From Lentzea alba (GTDB lineage Bacteria; Actinomycetota; Actinomycetes; Mycobacteriales; Pseudonocardiaceae): a stretch of 64,000 nucleotides of DNA. The stretch is from the NCBI RefSeq assembly GCF_011067745.1, contig NZ_JAAMPJ010000006.1, forward strand, positions 161,009 to 225,008, read 5' to 3'. Below are positions 34,560-42,230 of this stretch, one piece after another. Position numbers and translations under genes: made by a program. The notes under the pieces are model-generated. The model saw only the letters and a list, made by a program, of their open reading frames with translations. It did no database searches and was not told the origin of the DNA. Position 1 is the first letter of the stretch. Each line of letters starts with the position of its first letter.

Positions 34560-35903
34560 ATGAGTCGCCCCTTGCGCGTCGCGGTCGTCGGCGCTGGACC
34601 GGCCGGTGTCTACGCCGCCGACATCCTCACCAAGTCCGACGTCGACGTGCAGATCGACCTCTTCGAGAAGCTGCCGGCGCCCTACGGCCTCGTCCGCTAC
34701 GGCGTCGCCCCGGACCACCCGCGCATCAAGGGCATCGTCTCGGCTTTGCAGAAGGTGCTCGACAAGCCGTCCGTCCGCTTCTTCGGCAACGTCGAGTACG
34801 GCGTCGACGTGAAGCTCGACGACCTGCGCCAGTTCTACGACGCCGTCATCTTCTCCACCGGCGCCTCCGCGGACCGCGCTCTCGACATCCCCGACATCGA
34901 CCTGCCCGGCAGCTACGGCGCCGCGGACTTCGTGTCCTGGTACGACGGCCACCCCGACGTCCCGCGCACCTGGCCGCTGACCGCCACGTCGGTCGCCGTC
35001 CTGGGTGTCGGCAACGTCGCTCTCGACGTGGCCCGGATCCTGGCCAAGACCGCCGACGAGCTGCTGGTCACCGAGATCCCGTCGAACGTCTACGAGGGTC
35101 TGGCCTCCTCACCGGTCACCGACGTGCACGTCTTCGGCCGCCGCGGTCCGGCCCAGGCCAAGTTCACGCCGCTGGAACTCCGCGAACTCGACCACTCGCC
35201 GAACGTCGAGGTGATCGTCCACGCCGAGGGCATCGAGTTCGACGAGGCCTCGATGCACGCGATCAGGACCAACAAGCAGGTCGAGATGATCGTGAAAACC
35301 CTCCAGGAGTGGGCGATCCGCGACGTCGGCAACCGCCCGCGCCGCCTGCACCTGCACTTCCTGGAGGCACCGGTCGAGGTGCTGGGTACCTCGTCGGTCG
35401 TCGGCCTGCGCACCGAAACCCAGGAACTCACCGGTGACGGCAACGTCCGCGGCACCGGCGCCTTCACCGACTGGGACGTCCAGGCCGTGTACCGCGCCGT
35501 CGGCTACCTCTCGACGCACCTGCCCGACATCCCGTTCGACCACGTGTCCGGCACGATCCCGCACCTCGCCGGCCGCGTGCTGGACCTGGACGAGGTGCCC
35601 ATCCCGGGCGTCTACGCGACCGGCTGGATCAAGCGCGGCCCGATCGGCCTCATCGGCCACACCAAGGGCGACGCCCTGGAAACCATCACCAGCCTGCTCG
35701 AAGACGCCGCCTCGCTGCCGTTGGCCACGTCGCCCTCGCCGTCCGCGGTGGTCGAGTTCCTCGAGCAGCGCGGCGTGCCGTTCGTGACGAACGAGGGCTG
35801 GGGCCGCCTCGACCTGCACGAGATCGCCCTGGGGGCCGTGCAGGGCCGCGAGCGCGTGAAGGTCGTGTCGCGCGAGGAGATGACCACGATCTCGAACGGC
35901 TGA
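34560..35903 (+). CDS. fprA: FAD-dependent NADP+:ferredoxin reductase, FprA type
   Basis: 447 residues. N-terminal FAD site VAVVGAGPAGVYAADIL, then LPAPYGLVRYGVAPDHPRIKG, typical of adrenodoxin-reductase-like enzymes. NADP site VLGVGNVALDVARIL and GRRGPAQAKFTPLELREL follow; the end has YATGWIKRGPIGLIGHTKGDA. It moves electrons between NADPH and ferredoxin, feeding P450s or iron-sulfur assembly. There is no ribosome site; ATG 34560 may be the first base of the mRNA. The IdeR-like box implies induction under iron limitation. Confidence 0.94.
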   Translation: MSRPLRVAVVGAGPAGVYAADILTKSDVDVQIDLFEKLPAPYGLVRYGVAPDHPRIKGIVSALQKVLDKPSVRFFGNVEYGVDVKLDDLRQFYDAVIFSTGASADRALDIPDIDLPGSYGAADFVSWYDGHPDVPRTWPLTATSVAVLGVGNVALDVARILAKTADELLVTEIPSNVYEGLASSPVTDVHVFGRRGPAQAKFTPLELRELDHSPNVEVIVHAEGIEFDEASMHAIRTNKQVEMIVKTLQEWAIRDVGNRPRRLHLHFLEAPVEVLGTSSVVGLRTETQELTGDGNVRGTGAFTDWDVQAVYRAVGYLSTHLPDIPFDHVSGTIPHLAGRVLDLDEVPIPGVYATGWIKRGPIGLIGHTKGDALETITSLLEDAASLPLATSPSPSAVVEFLEQRGVPFVTNEGWGRLDLHEIALGAVQGRERVKVVSREEMTTISNG

Positions 35904-35919
35904 CCAGCCGTTCCCCGAT

Positions 35920-35953
35920 GAAGCCGCCACCGTGTGGGCACGGTGGCGGCTTC
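35920..35953. terminator. Bidirectional terminator
   Basis: GAAGCCGCCACCGTG and CACGGTGGCGGCTTC form a perfect 15-base stem with a TGGG loop between convergent fprA and the small sortase-partner gene. Confidence 0.85.
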
Positions 35954-35959
35954 ACCTGC

Positions 35960-36115
35960 TCACTGGGTCGTGACGTTGTTGAACGGCAGCTTCGGCTCGG
36001 CCCACGGGAACACCACGAACATCAGCAGCGCCACGATGCCGACCACCAGCACGACCGCCTCGGCGATCCGCAGGTACAGCGGTCCCGGCAGGTGCCGCCA
36101 GATCCAGCCGTACAT
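35960..36115 (-). CDS. Small membrane protein next to class E sortase
   Basis: 51 residues from ATG 36115, whose first base overlaps the last base of the sortase stop (TGATG). One hydrophobic helix (IAEAVVLVVGIVALLMFVVFPWAE) sits after a short WIWRHLPGPLYLR leader and before LPFNNVTTQ. Small proteins of this form recur beside the pknB-linked sortase of actinobacteria. It may anchor or partner the sortase; function unknown. Confidence 0.8.
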   Translation of the reverse strand: MYGWIWRHLPGPLYLRIAEAVVLVVGIVALLMFVVFPWAEPKLPFNNVTTQ

Positions 36116-37374
36116 CAGCCCTCCGTCATCTCGGGCGGCACGAAGCCGTTGGCCACCGGGTAGCTCTTGGTCTCGATGGCGTGCACGATCAGCCGTTGCT
36201 TGTCGGAGAACCGCGGGTGACAGGTCGTCAGCGTGAGCAGCCGGGCCTGCTTGTCGGCCGGCACGGTGGCGCCCACCTGGTGCGGGATCGGGGCGATGAC
36301 CTCGCCCTGGGTCGGGACGACGATCTCCTGGCCGACGGTCTTCGCGTAGGCGTCGCCGAAGGTCGTCGAGAGCGGGGCCACGCCGGCGCACGACGGTTGC
36401 TTCGACTTCGGGTTCGAGGCCCAGCCGGCCACCTCGCTGCTCATGGGGAGCACGCGGTAGACGAACCACTGGGTCTGGGTCTGCACCACGACGGCGTTGC
36501 AGGACTCGAGCAGGTCCAGGTCGTTGAACGGGGCACCCTTGCCGACGCGGTGACCGGCGATGGCGAAGTTGCCCGCCTCCCCCGGCTCGGCGGTGTCCTT
36601 GTAGTGGCCGGGGCCGATTTCGAGGTGCTTGTCGGTGGTGCCCTCGACGACCGAGAACTTCCAGTCGTTGCCGAAGACCGGGATGTACATCTTCGCGAAG
36701 GCCTTGCCCTCGATGAGGTTCAGCTTCGACTGGCGGTTCGGGTCGGCCGGGGGCGGCGTGACGACGTTCGAGCTCCACTCGGAGTCGAGTGCCGCGGTGG
36801 CGTCTTCCTGTTTCTCCGCGGACAGCAGGTCGGTCACGTAGACCTCGTAGACGACGAACAGCAGCACGACCAGGCCCATCGTGATGAGGGCCTCACCGAA
36901 ACCGCGCACCGCTTTGCGCGCCATGCTGTCCGGCGGCGGAGCGGCCTTGTTCGGTTCGTCGTCGTAGTACTCGTCATCGTCGTAGTACTCGTCGTCGTAG
37001 TCGTCCTCGATTCGCGGGATCACCTCGGTGGGCGGATCGACCGGGCGAGGACGGGGCGGACGCGGCGGCATTCCCTGACGCGGCATTCCTCCGGGCGGAG
37101 TTCCCTGGCGAGGCATTCCACCGGGTGGCGTGCCCTGGGGCATTCCGCGCGCGGGGGTGCCGGGCGCGGGGGTGCCGGGCGGCGGTCCCTGAGGCGGGCC
37201 GGGGCGCCGTGGCGGAGCACCGGGTGGGGGCAGGCTGCCGGAGAAAGCGCTGGTGAACTGGGTCGCGTCGGGCGGCGGCAGTGGGCGCGCAGAGGGGTTG
37301 GCCCGCACGTGCTGCAGGTCATCACGACGGGGTACAGGACGCCGTGGAGGCGGCTGCTGGGGTCCCGAGTTCAC
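36115..37374 (-). CDS. Class E sortase
   Basis: About 419 residues from GTG 37374, chosen because GGAGG lies 7 bases upstream; a start at 37410 has no such site. The N-terminal about 170 residues are Pro/Gly/Met-rich with GTPPGGMPRQ-type repeats and an acidic Tyr/Asp stretch (EDDYDDEYYDDDEYYDDE). Then one membrane helix (ALITMGLVVLLFVVYEVYV) and the sortase barrel: catalytic His in FAIAGHRVG, Cys in LTTCHPRFSD and Arg in DKQRLIVHA. It covalently anchors proteins to the wall. No substrate with a sorting signal is evident in this window. Confidence 0.9.
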   Translation of the reverse strand: MNSGPQQPPPRRPVPRRDDLQHVRANPSARPLPPPDATQFTSAFSGSLPPPGAPPRRPGPPQGPPPGTPAPGTPARGMPQGTPPGGMPRQGTPPGGMPRQGMPPRPPRPRPVDPPTEVIPRIEDDYDDEYYDDDEYYDDEPNKAAPPPDSMARKAVRGFGEALITMGLVVLLFVVYEVYVTDLLSAEKQEDATAALDSEWSSNVVTPPPADPNRQSKLNLIEGKAFAKMYIPVFGNDWKFSVVEGTTDKHLEIGPGHYKDTAEPGEAGNFAIAGHRVGKGAPFNDLDLLESCNAVVVQTQTQWFVYRVLPMSSEVAGWASNPKSKQPSCAGVAPLSTTFGDAYAKTVGQEIVVPTQGEVIAPIPHQVGATVPADKQARLLTLTTCHPRFSDKQRLIVHAIETKSYPVANGFVPPEMTEG

Positions 37375-37518
37375 CTGAGAACCTCCGCACGGACTGTGAA
37401 CTGAAAACAACTGCGTCTGCCAGGTGGTTCGCTGACCACGTTCGCTACGTTAACGTGTCTCCCGAGTAGTGCACGTAAACTCACGTCACTAGGGATATCC
37501 ACGTCAGGCGAGGACAGC

Positions 37519-37785
37519 ATGCCCAAGTCCAAGGTCCGGAAGAAGGCGGTCTACACCGCACCCACTGACCGCCGCACGCCGGTCAAGGTCAAGGCAGCGG
37601 GACCGTCTCACCCGGTCTACGTCGTTGTCATGCTCGGCTTCATGCTGCTGGGCCTCGCGTGGCTGGTCGTCAACTACATCGCGGCCGAGAAGATCCCGTT
37701 CATGCTCGAGCTGGGCGCGTGGAACTTCGCCATCGGCTTCGCGCTGATGATCATCGGCCTGCTGATGACGATGCGCTGGCGCTAG
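37519..37785 (+). CDS. crgA: Cell division protein CrgA
   Basis: 88 residues. Basic N terminus MPKSKVRKKAVYTAP and two helices (VYVVVMLGFMLLGLAWLVVNYI and WNFAIGFALMIIGLLMTM) ending MRWR. This is the actinobacterial CrgA, which interacts with FtsZ, FtsI and FtsQ and affects septum formation. GAGG lies 8 bases before ATG 37519. A heptamer repeat and a terminator follow. Confidence 0.95.
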   Translation: MPKSKVRKKAVYTAPTDRRTPVKVKAAGPSHPVYVVVMLGFMLLGLAWLVVNYIAAEKIPFMLELGAWNFAIGFALMIIGLLMTMRWR

Positions 37786-37824
37786 GCACTCGGCACTCGG
37801 CACTCGGCACGTCACTGTTCGTAG

Positions 37825-37866
37825 AGGTCGGCCCGGACGTCACACGTCCGGGCCGACTCTTGTTTG
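37825..37866 (+). terminator. Terminator after crgA
   Basis: AGGTCGGCCCGGACGT and ACGTCCGGGCCGAC form a 14-base stem around CAC, extended by AGAG/TCT, then TTGTTT. Confidence 0.85.
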
Positions 37867-37940
37867 CGCCAGGTTCACCTGGTTCATCTGAGCGTCACCG
37901 AAGCACACGGCTGTAAGTCATCCCCATTGGGGACAAGTCC

Positions 37941-38010
37941 TGTGGACAACTTTGCACCAAAATGCACAAGCGACGGTTTTCCCTCATGCGGACCCGTTCA
38001 GTTGTCCACA
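37941..38010. promoter_or_regulatory. Pair of consensus DnaA boxes outside oriC
   Basis: TGTGGACAA (37941-37949, minus orientation) and TTGTCCACA (38002-38010, plus orientation) are exact copies of the high-GC DnaA box, 61 bases apart and convergent. GGGGACAAG at 37930 is a near match. They lie upstream of the PH-domain gene. Confidence 0.6.
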
Positions 38011-38033
38011 TTTCATGCGGGACACTCGACGGT

Positions 38034-38429
38034 GTGACTCGCACCTGGTCCACTCCCGCCCCGCTGGTCGCCGGCGCGTGGGTGCTCGCCCTCCTGCTCG
38101 CCGTCGCGACGTTCCTCACCGACGACAACGCGGGCCGTCTCCTCGTCGGACTGGCAACGCTGCTGGTCAGCTACCTCGCAGCGTTTGCGACGATCGCCCG
38201 GCCGAGGCTCACCGCGGACGCGGACGGGCTTGCCGTGCGCGGGTTCGCGAGCACGACGCTGCTGCCGTGGCACGAGGTGAAGGTCAAGCTGCAGACCACC
38301 CGCCGGCTCGGCAGGGAACAGCAGACATTGGAACTCGACGCCGACGACCGTCTCGTGGTGCTCACGAAACTGGACCTCGGCGTCGATCCCGAAGAAGTGG
38401 CCGGAGTGCTTCACGCTCTGCGGCCGTGA
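38034..38429 (+). CDS. PH domain-containing membrane protein
   Basis: About 131 residues from GTG 38034; a start at 37962 is less likely as its leader is not hydrophobic. Two helices (PLVAGAWVLALLLAVATFLTD and LLVGLATLLVSYLAAFATIA) precede a small domain PRLTADADGLAVRGFASTTLLPWHEVKVKLQTTRRLGREQQTLELDADDRLVVLTKLDLG typical of bacterial PH-like proteins found beside crgA. Function unknown. A pair of DnaA boxes lies upstream. Confidence 0.85.
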   Translation: MTRTWSTPAPLVAGAWVLALLLAVATFLTDDNAGRLLVGLATLLVSYLAAFATIARPRLTADADGLAVRGFASTTLLPWHEVKVKLQTTRRLGREQQTLELDADDRLVVLTKLDLGVDPEEVAGVLHALRP

Positions 38430-38435
38430 AGAGTT

Positions 38436-39353
38436 CTAGCGGCACGTCCTGGCGTACTCGAGGACGATCTCGGCCGTCGTGTCGAGTTCGGAGGCACGCA
38501 ACACGAACATGACTCCGAGCAACAACGCGGCCGCCACCACAGCGCCGATCTGGTAGGCGTTGCGGTTCTGCTGGGGCGCCTTGACCATCGCGAGCGTCAG
38601 CAGGCCGCCGATCACGAACCCGCCGAGGTGCCCGAGAAGCGAGGCGTTGGTGAAGAGGTTCGACACCAGGTTGATGCCGACGATCACGACGATCGTCGAG
38701 ATGTCCCGCTTCTGCCGCTTGAACACGATCAGCAGCGCGCCCATCAGGCCGAACACCGCGCCGGACGCGCCGGCGAGCTGCTGGCAGACCGTGCCGAAGT
38801 AGAACGCCGCCGCACTGCCGCCGAGCAGCGACAGGAAGTACACGGCGCTGTACCGCAGCTTGCCGAGCTCCTGCTCGATGACAGGGCCCACCACGAAGAG
38901 CGCGGCCATGTTGAGCACGAGGTGGATCAGGCCGAAGTGCATGAAGCCCGACGTGAGGATCCGCCACCACTCACCGTTGGCGGTGAGCTCCGGGATCATC
39001 GACGTAGCCGTGAACACGCCCGCACGGGAGTTGTTCATCGGGCTGCCGGACTGGACGACCGTGACCACGTACGCGAGCACGTTGAGCGCGATCATCACCT
39101 GCGTGATGATCGGCCGGCCGTTCGAGATCTCCGCGCCCGCGAGCGTGCGGGGACGGCGAACCGAGCGGGCGCCCTCGTTCACGCAGTCGACGCATTGCAT
39201 GCCGACCGAGGCGTCGCGCAGACAGTCCGGGCAGGCCGGACGGTCGCACCTGGTGCAGCGCAGCCGGGTGGGCCGATCGGGATGACGCACGCAGACCGGA
39301 GTCTCCGGCTGCGCTCCGACCGGCCCGTCCGGTGGCACGGGGGCGTTGCTCAC
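38436..39353 (-). CDS. Rhomboid family intramembrane serine protease
   Basis: 305 residues from GTG 39353. The N-terminal 60 residues carry a B-box-like zinc-binding cluster (CVRHPDRPTRLRCTRCDRPACPDCLRDASVGMQCVDC). The rhomboid domain follows with ILTSGFMHFGLIHLVLNM, catalytic Ser in GASGAVFGLMGA and His in GHLGGFVIGGL. It cleaves membrane proteins within the bilayer. Its start overlaps the cyclophilin stop by 4 bases. Confidence 0.93.
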   Translation of the reverse strand: MSNAPVPPDGPVGAQPETPVCVRHPDRPTRLRCTRCDRPACPDCLRDASVGMQCVDCVNEGARSVRRPRTLAGAEISNGRPIITQVMIALNVLAYVVTVVQSGSPMNNSRAGVFTATSMIPELTANGEWWRILTSGFMHFGLIHLVLNMAALFVVGPVIEQELGKLRYSAVYFLSLLGGSAAAFYFGTVCQQLAGASGAVFGLMGALLIVFKRQKRDISTIVVIVGINLVSNLFTNASLLGHLGGFVIGGLLTLAMVKAPQQNRNAYQIGAVVAAALLLGVMFVLRASELDTTAEIVLEYARTCR

Positions 39354-39898
39354 GCGCGTTCGATCGTGATCCGCTCGATCTTGATGTCGTTGACCGGACG
39401 GTCGCCCGCGCCGGTCGTGGTGTTGCCGATCGCGTCGACGACGTCGCGCGACTCCTGGTCGGCGACCTCACCGAAGATCGTGTGCTTGAAGTTCAGCCAC
39501 GTCGTCGGCGCCACGGTGACGAAGAACTGGGAGCCGTTGGTGTTGGGCCCGGCGTTCGCCATCGCGAGCAGGTAAGGCCGGTTGAACTGCAGTTCGGGGT
39601 GGAACTCGTCCGCGAAGCGGTAGCCGGGGCCACCGCGACCGGTGCCGGTCGGGTCGCCGGTCTGGAGCATGAAGCCCGCGATGACGCGGTGGAACAGGGT
39701 GCCGTCGTAGAACGGACCCGAGTTCGTGCCACCTGCGTTCGCCTCGGTGTAGTTCTTCGTGCCCTCGGCGAGCCCGACGAAGTTCGCCACCGTCTTGGGG
39801 GCGTGGTCGGGGAACAGGTTGATGCGGATGTCGCCCTGCGTGGTGTGCAGGGTCGCCGTCACCTTGGTCCCGACGAAGGATTCGTTGCTGTCAGCCAC
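39350..39898 (-). CDS. Peptidyl-prolyl cis-trans isomerase, cyclophilin type
   Basis: About 182 residues from GTG 39898 (or the adjacent GTG 39901). Cyclophilin core: FYDGTLFHRVIAGFMLQTGDPTGTGRGGPGYRF, then LAMANAGPNTNGSQFFVTVAPTTWLNFKHTIFGEV. The His-Arg of FHRV and QFF motif form the active site. No signal peptide, so it is cytoplasmic, like PpiA/Rv0009 at the same place in mycobacteria. It overlaps the rhomboid gene downstream and is probably co-transcribed. Confidence 0.94.
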   Translation of the reverse strand: MADSNESFVGTKVTATLHTTQGDIRINLFPDHAPKTVANFVGLAEGTKNYTEANAGGTNSGPFYDGTLFHRVIAGFMLQTGDPTGTGRGGPGYRFADEFHPELQFNRPYLLAMANAGPNTNGSQFFVTVAPTTWLNFKHTIFGEVADQESRDVVDAIGNTTTGAGDRPVNDIKIERITIERA

Positions 39899-39993
39899 CA
39901 CCCCATCGTGCCATCCACAGGCGGCGATGTTCAGAAAGGGGCACGATGGGTACCTCTCTTGCATAACCGGACGACAACGTTGTGGAGCACAGG

Positions 39994-40560
39994 ATGGACG
40001 AGGTGGACGTCATGACCCGCGCCGGCGAGTCCGTTGGCAAGGCTGTCGGCACCGGTCTGAAGGCCGCGCGTCAGGGTGTCGTTCGCGCAGGTCACGCCGC
40101 TGAGGTGAAGCTCGCGGAGCGCGGTATCACGGCTGACCAGATGCGCGGCGCGCTCGTGGATCGAGCCGACACGCTCATGGGCAAGGCCGAGGACTGGGAG
40201 AAGCAAACCCGCCGGTCCCGCAAACGTCTCGCGAAGAAGAGCGCGAAAACGCGAGCGGACCTCATGCACAAGGCCGAGGTCGTGCGCAAGGAAGTGAAGA
40301 AGGCAGCGAAGCACGCGCGCAAGGACGCCAAGGTGCGCGCCAAGGAGATCCGCAAGGCCGCGGCCCAGCTCGGTGCGGACGCACCGAAGCGCCGCAGGTG
40401 GCCGTGGGTGCTCGGACTCCTGATCGCGGCCGCGGCGGCCGGCTACATCGCGCTGACGCGCAGGCCGGAAGAGGTCCACCTGCAGGACGAGGAGCAGGCT
40501 CCGATGCCGGAGCCGGTCCTCAACGGGCAGGTGCCGACCCAGAAGGAACCGGTCAAGTAG
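39994..40560 (+). CDS. Hypothetical protein with coiled coil and C-terminal membrane helix
   Basis: 188 residues from ATG 39994; an alternative is ATG 40012. Residues about 55-130 are a highly charged Lys/Arg/Ala/Glu helix (KQTRRSRKRLAKKSAKTRADLMHKAEVVRKEVKKAAKHARKDAKV), probably a coiled coil. A membrane helix (WPWVLGLLIAAAAAGYIAL) precedes a short acidic, Pro-rich tail. It may be a membrane-tethered nucleoid or wall-associated protein, but nothing shows a function. A terminator follows. Confidence 0.75.
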   Translation: MDEVDVMTRAGESVGKAVGTGLKAARQGVVRAGHAAEVKLAERGITADQMRGALVDRADTLMGKAEDWEKQTRRSRKRLAKKSAKTRADLMHKAEVVRKEVKKAAKHARKDAKVRAKEIRKAAAQLGADAPKRRRWPWVLGLLIAAAAAGYIALTRRPEEVHLQDEEQAPMPEPVLNGQVPTQKEPVK

Positions 40561-40574
40561 GTTCCCGAACCGCA

Positions 40575-40610
40575 GAACGGGTGGTCTTCCCTCGGGAAGG
40601 CCACCCGTTC
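40575..40610. terminator. Bidirectional terminator
   Basis: GAACGGGTGG (40575-40584) and CCACCCGTTC (40601-40610), with an inner CTTCCC/GGGAAG stem, lie between convergent genes. Confidence 0.8.
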
Positions 40611-40619
40611 GCGCGTGTC

Positions 40620-41153
40620 TCAGATCTTCAGGCCCTTGATCGCTTCCTCGGCGATGCGGCGGGCCTTGATCGACTGCTTCTGGTTGCTCGTCACGACCAC
40701 CGCGGCATCGCCTTTCGAGACGGCGTAGACGACACCGGTGTCGTTGCTGACGTACCCTCCGGCCCACCCGGTGGGTGAGCTGGCGGGCTGCGAACCGTCC
40801 GGCGCCGCCTCGTTGACGATCAACTTGGCCACGCGCTCGTCACCCACGTACACGCGCACGGTCAGTTGGATCTCGGTCGCATTGGCGTAGAAGAAGCACG
40901 CCGGGTGGGGCGAGTCCGTTGACAGTTTCACCTTGGGCACCCGCTGACCGTTCGCCTCGGCGACGAATCCGGTCGCGAGGTACGGGCAGGTGCCGTCGGT
41001 CGCGGGCTGGGGCGCGGGCGGCACTGTCGGAGCGGCGCTGGTCGTGGTGGTGACCTGCTGGGTCTGGGTCGTGGGCACCGGCACGTTCTGGGCGACATCG
41101 GTGCCGCACGCGGCGAGTACGCCGAGCAGGGGCAGCAACAGTGCTCGTTTCAT
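40620..41153 (-). CDS. Lipoprotein of the DUF2020 type
   Basis: 177 residues from ATG 41153. Signal peptide MKRALLLPLLGVLAAC with a clear lipobox (LAAC). A Thr/Pro-rich linker (TTQTQQVTTTTSAAPTVPPAP) leads to a domain with CPYLATGFVAEANGQRVPKVKLSTDSPHPACFFY, VRVYVGDERVAKLIVNEAAPDGS and GGYVSNDTGVVYAVSKGDAAVVVTSNQ, recalled as DUF2020. The two Cys may form a disulfide. It is exposed on the outer face of the membrane. Function unknown. Confidence 0.8.
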   Translation of the reverse strand: MKRALLLPLLGVLAACGTDVAQNVPVPTTQTQQVTTTTSAAPTVPPAPQPATDGTCPYLATGFVAEANGQRVPKVKLSTDSPHPACFFYANATEIQLTVRVYVGDERVAKLIVNEAAPDGSQPASSPTGWAGGYVSNDTGVVYAVSKGDAAVVVTSNQKQSIKARRIAEEAIKGLKI

Positions 41154-41268
41154 AGGGGCAACAGTCAACCAGATACCGAGAGCACCCATTCGCGGCACAC
41201 TCTGAATCGGTCCATGCCTTTTGTGCCCTGGTCCCTGTCCCCTCCCCCTGCCTCGGAAGGACCCTGTC

Positions 41269-41661
41269 ATGGAGTTCCTGGAGCAACGACGAGAGCACGC
41301 CCTGGCGCTGTTCCGCATCGTGATCGGAGTGCTCTTCGTGATCCACGGAGTGCAGAAGATGGCGAAGGGAACCGCCCTGCTGTCGTGGCCGAGCGGACCC
41401 ATGAGCCTGATCGAACTGATCGGTGGCAGCCTCATCGTGATCGGCCTGTGGACACGATGGGCCGCACTGATCGCCTCCGGCGCCATGGCTTACGCCTACT
41501 TCGTGGTGCACCAGCCCAGGGGCCTGCTGCCGATCCAGAACGGCGGCGAGCTCGCGGCGGTCTACTCGTGGGTGTTCCTGCTGCTGGTGTTCACGGGCGC
41601 CGGCGCGTGGAGCATCGACCATCTTCGCAAGTCGTCGAAGAAGTCACTCGCCAACGCGTGA
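41269..41661 (+). CDS. DoxX family membrane protein
   Basis: 130 residues from ATG 41269 with GGAAGG upstream. Four helices with the DoxX signature: LALFRIVIGVLFVIHGVQKM, SLIELIGGSLIVIGLWTRWAALIASGAMAYAYFVVHQP and VYSWVFLLLVFTGAGAWSID. DoxX-like proteins are linked to thiol stress and membrane redox in mycobacteria. The substrate here is unknown. A terminator with T run follows. Confidence 0.92.
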   Translation: MEFLEQRREHALALFRIVIGVLFVIHGVQKMAKGTALLSWPSGPMSLIELIGGSLIVIGLWTRWAALIASGAMAYAYFVVHQPRGLLPIQNGGELAAVYSWVFLLLVFTGAGAWSIDHLRKSSKKSLANA

Positions 41662-41677
41662 AGTGACTACTAAAGCA

Positions 41678-41720
41678 CTGAAGCCCTGTTCGCTGCGGCG
41701 CGAACAGGGCTTCAGCTTTT
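41678..41720 (+). terminator. Rho-independent terminator after doxX-like gene
   Basis: CTGAAGCCCTGTTCGC and GCGAACAGGGCTTCAG form a perfect 16-base stem around TGCGGC, followed by CTTTT. Confidence 0.92.
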
Positions 41721-41760
41721 CCAGCTCAGGTGGGGCGGCGATGCCGAAGGCAAGCCGACC

Positions 41761-41816
41761 GGGGGTCCGGGGGCGAAGCCCCCGGCTGTGGAGTCTGGGG
41801 CTCGGCCCCCAGAAAA
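41761..41816 (+). repeat. Double-hairpin element, copy 1
   Basis: Two hairpins in a row: CCGGGGGC-gaag-CCCCCGG and TCTGGGG-ctcggCCCCCAGA, preceded by GGGGGT and followed by AAAA. A near-identical element is at 42231-42286. Each lies just past the terminator of a tRNA gene on the minus strand. Confidence 0.8.
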
Positions 41817-41820
41817 CACT

Positions 41821-41866
41821 TCGGGCCGAGGAGGTCTGCGCTTTCTGCAGACACTCCTCGGCCCGA
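41821..41866 (-). terminator. Terminator after tRNA-Ala
   Basis: Outer 13-base arms TCGGGCCGAGGAG and CTCCTCGGCCCGA and inner arms GTCTGC and GCAGAC form a nested stem. On the minus strand it is followed by a T-rich stretch. It begins 8 bases past the tRNA-Ala 3' end. Confidence 0.85.
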
Positions 41867-41874
41867 GGTACGAA

Positions 41875-41947
41875 TGGAGACGAGGGGAATCGAACCCCTA
41901 ACCCCCGCCTTGCAAAGGCGGTGCTCTGCCAATTGAGCTACGTCCCC
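41875..41947 (-). tRNA. tRNA-Ala(TGC)
   Basis: 73 bases on the minus strand. Acceptor arms GGGGACG and CGTCTCC pair with one G.U; D-arm TAGCTCAATTGGCAGAGC; anticodon stem CGCCT/AGGCG around TTTGCAA, anticodon TGC; T-arm GGGGTTCGATTCCCC. Discriminator A; CCA not encoded. Its place near gyrA with tRNA-Ile is usual in actinobacteria. Confidence 0.96.
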
Positions 41948-41990
41948 GAGATCCGAGGGCGGCGGGCCGTCCGTCAGATCGAAACCGAGA

Positions 41991-42113
41991 TCAGTCGGTG
42001 GGAGCGGTGGCCTCGCGCCACAGGTCCGCGTCGGCCTTGGCCGAACGGCTGCGCTTCACGAAGAACAGGACCGCACCGGCGACCACGACGAGTGCGATGA
42101 TCTTCTTAGCCAC
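41991..42113 (-). CDS. DLW-39 family micro-protein
   Basis: 40 residues from GTG 42113, preceded by GGGAGGG with 7-base spacing. Sequence begins VAKKIIALVVVAGAVLFFVK (one helix) and ends RSAKADADLWREATAPTD, the DLW-39 hallmark. This tiny actinobacterial family is normally found near gyrA and tRNA genes. It is probably a single-pass membrane protein; its role is unknown. Confidence 0.95.
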   Translation of the reverse strand: MAKKIIALVVVAGAVLFFVKRSRSAKADADLWREATAPTD

Positions 42114-42230
42114 TTCGAATCCCTCCCAAGACCGTAAAAAACAACGACCCCATCACGTTACAGCACCGCGGCGACTGCGGAACGAACGAAGCTCGACCGC
42201 CGAGTCGACTGCCGAGCGAATGATGTTGAT

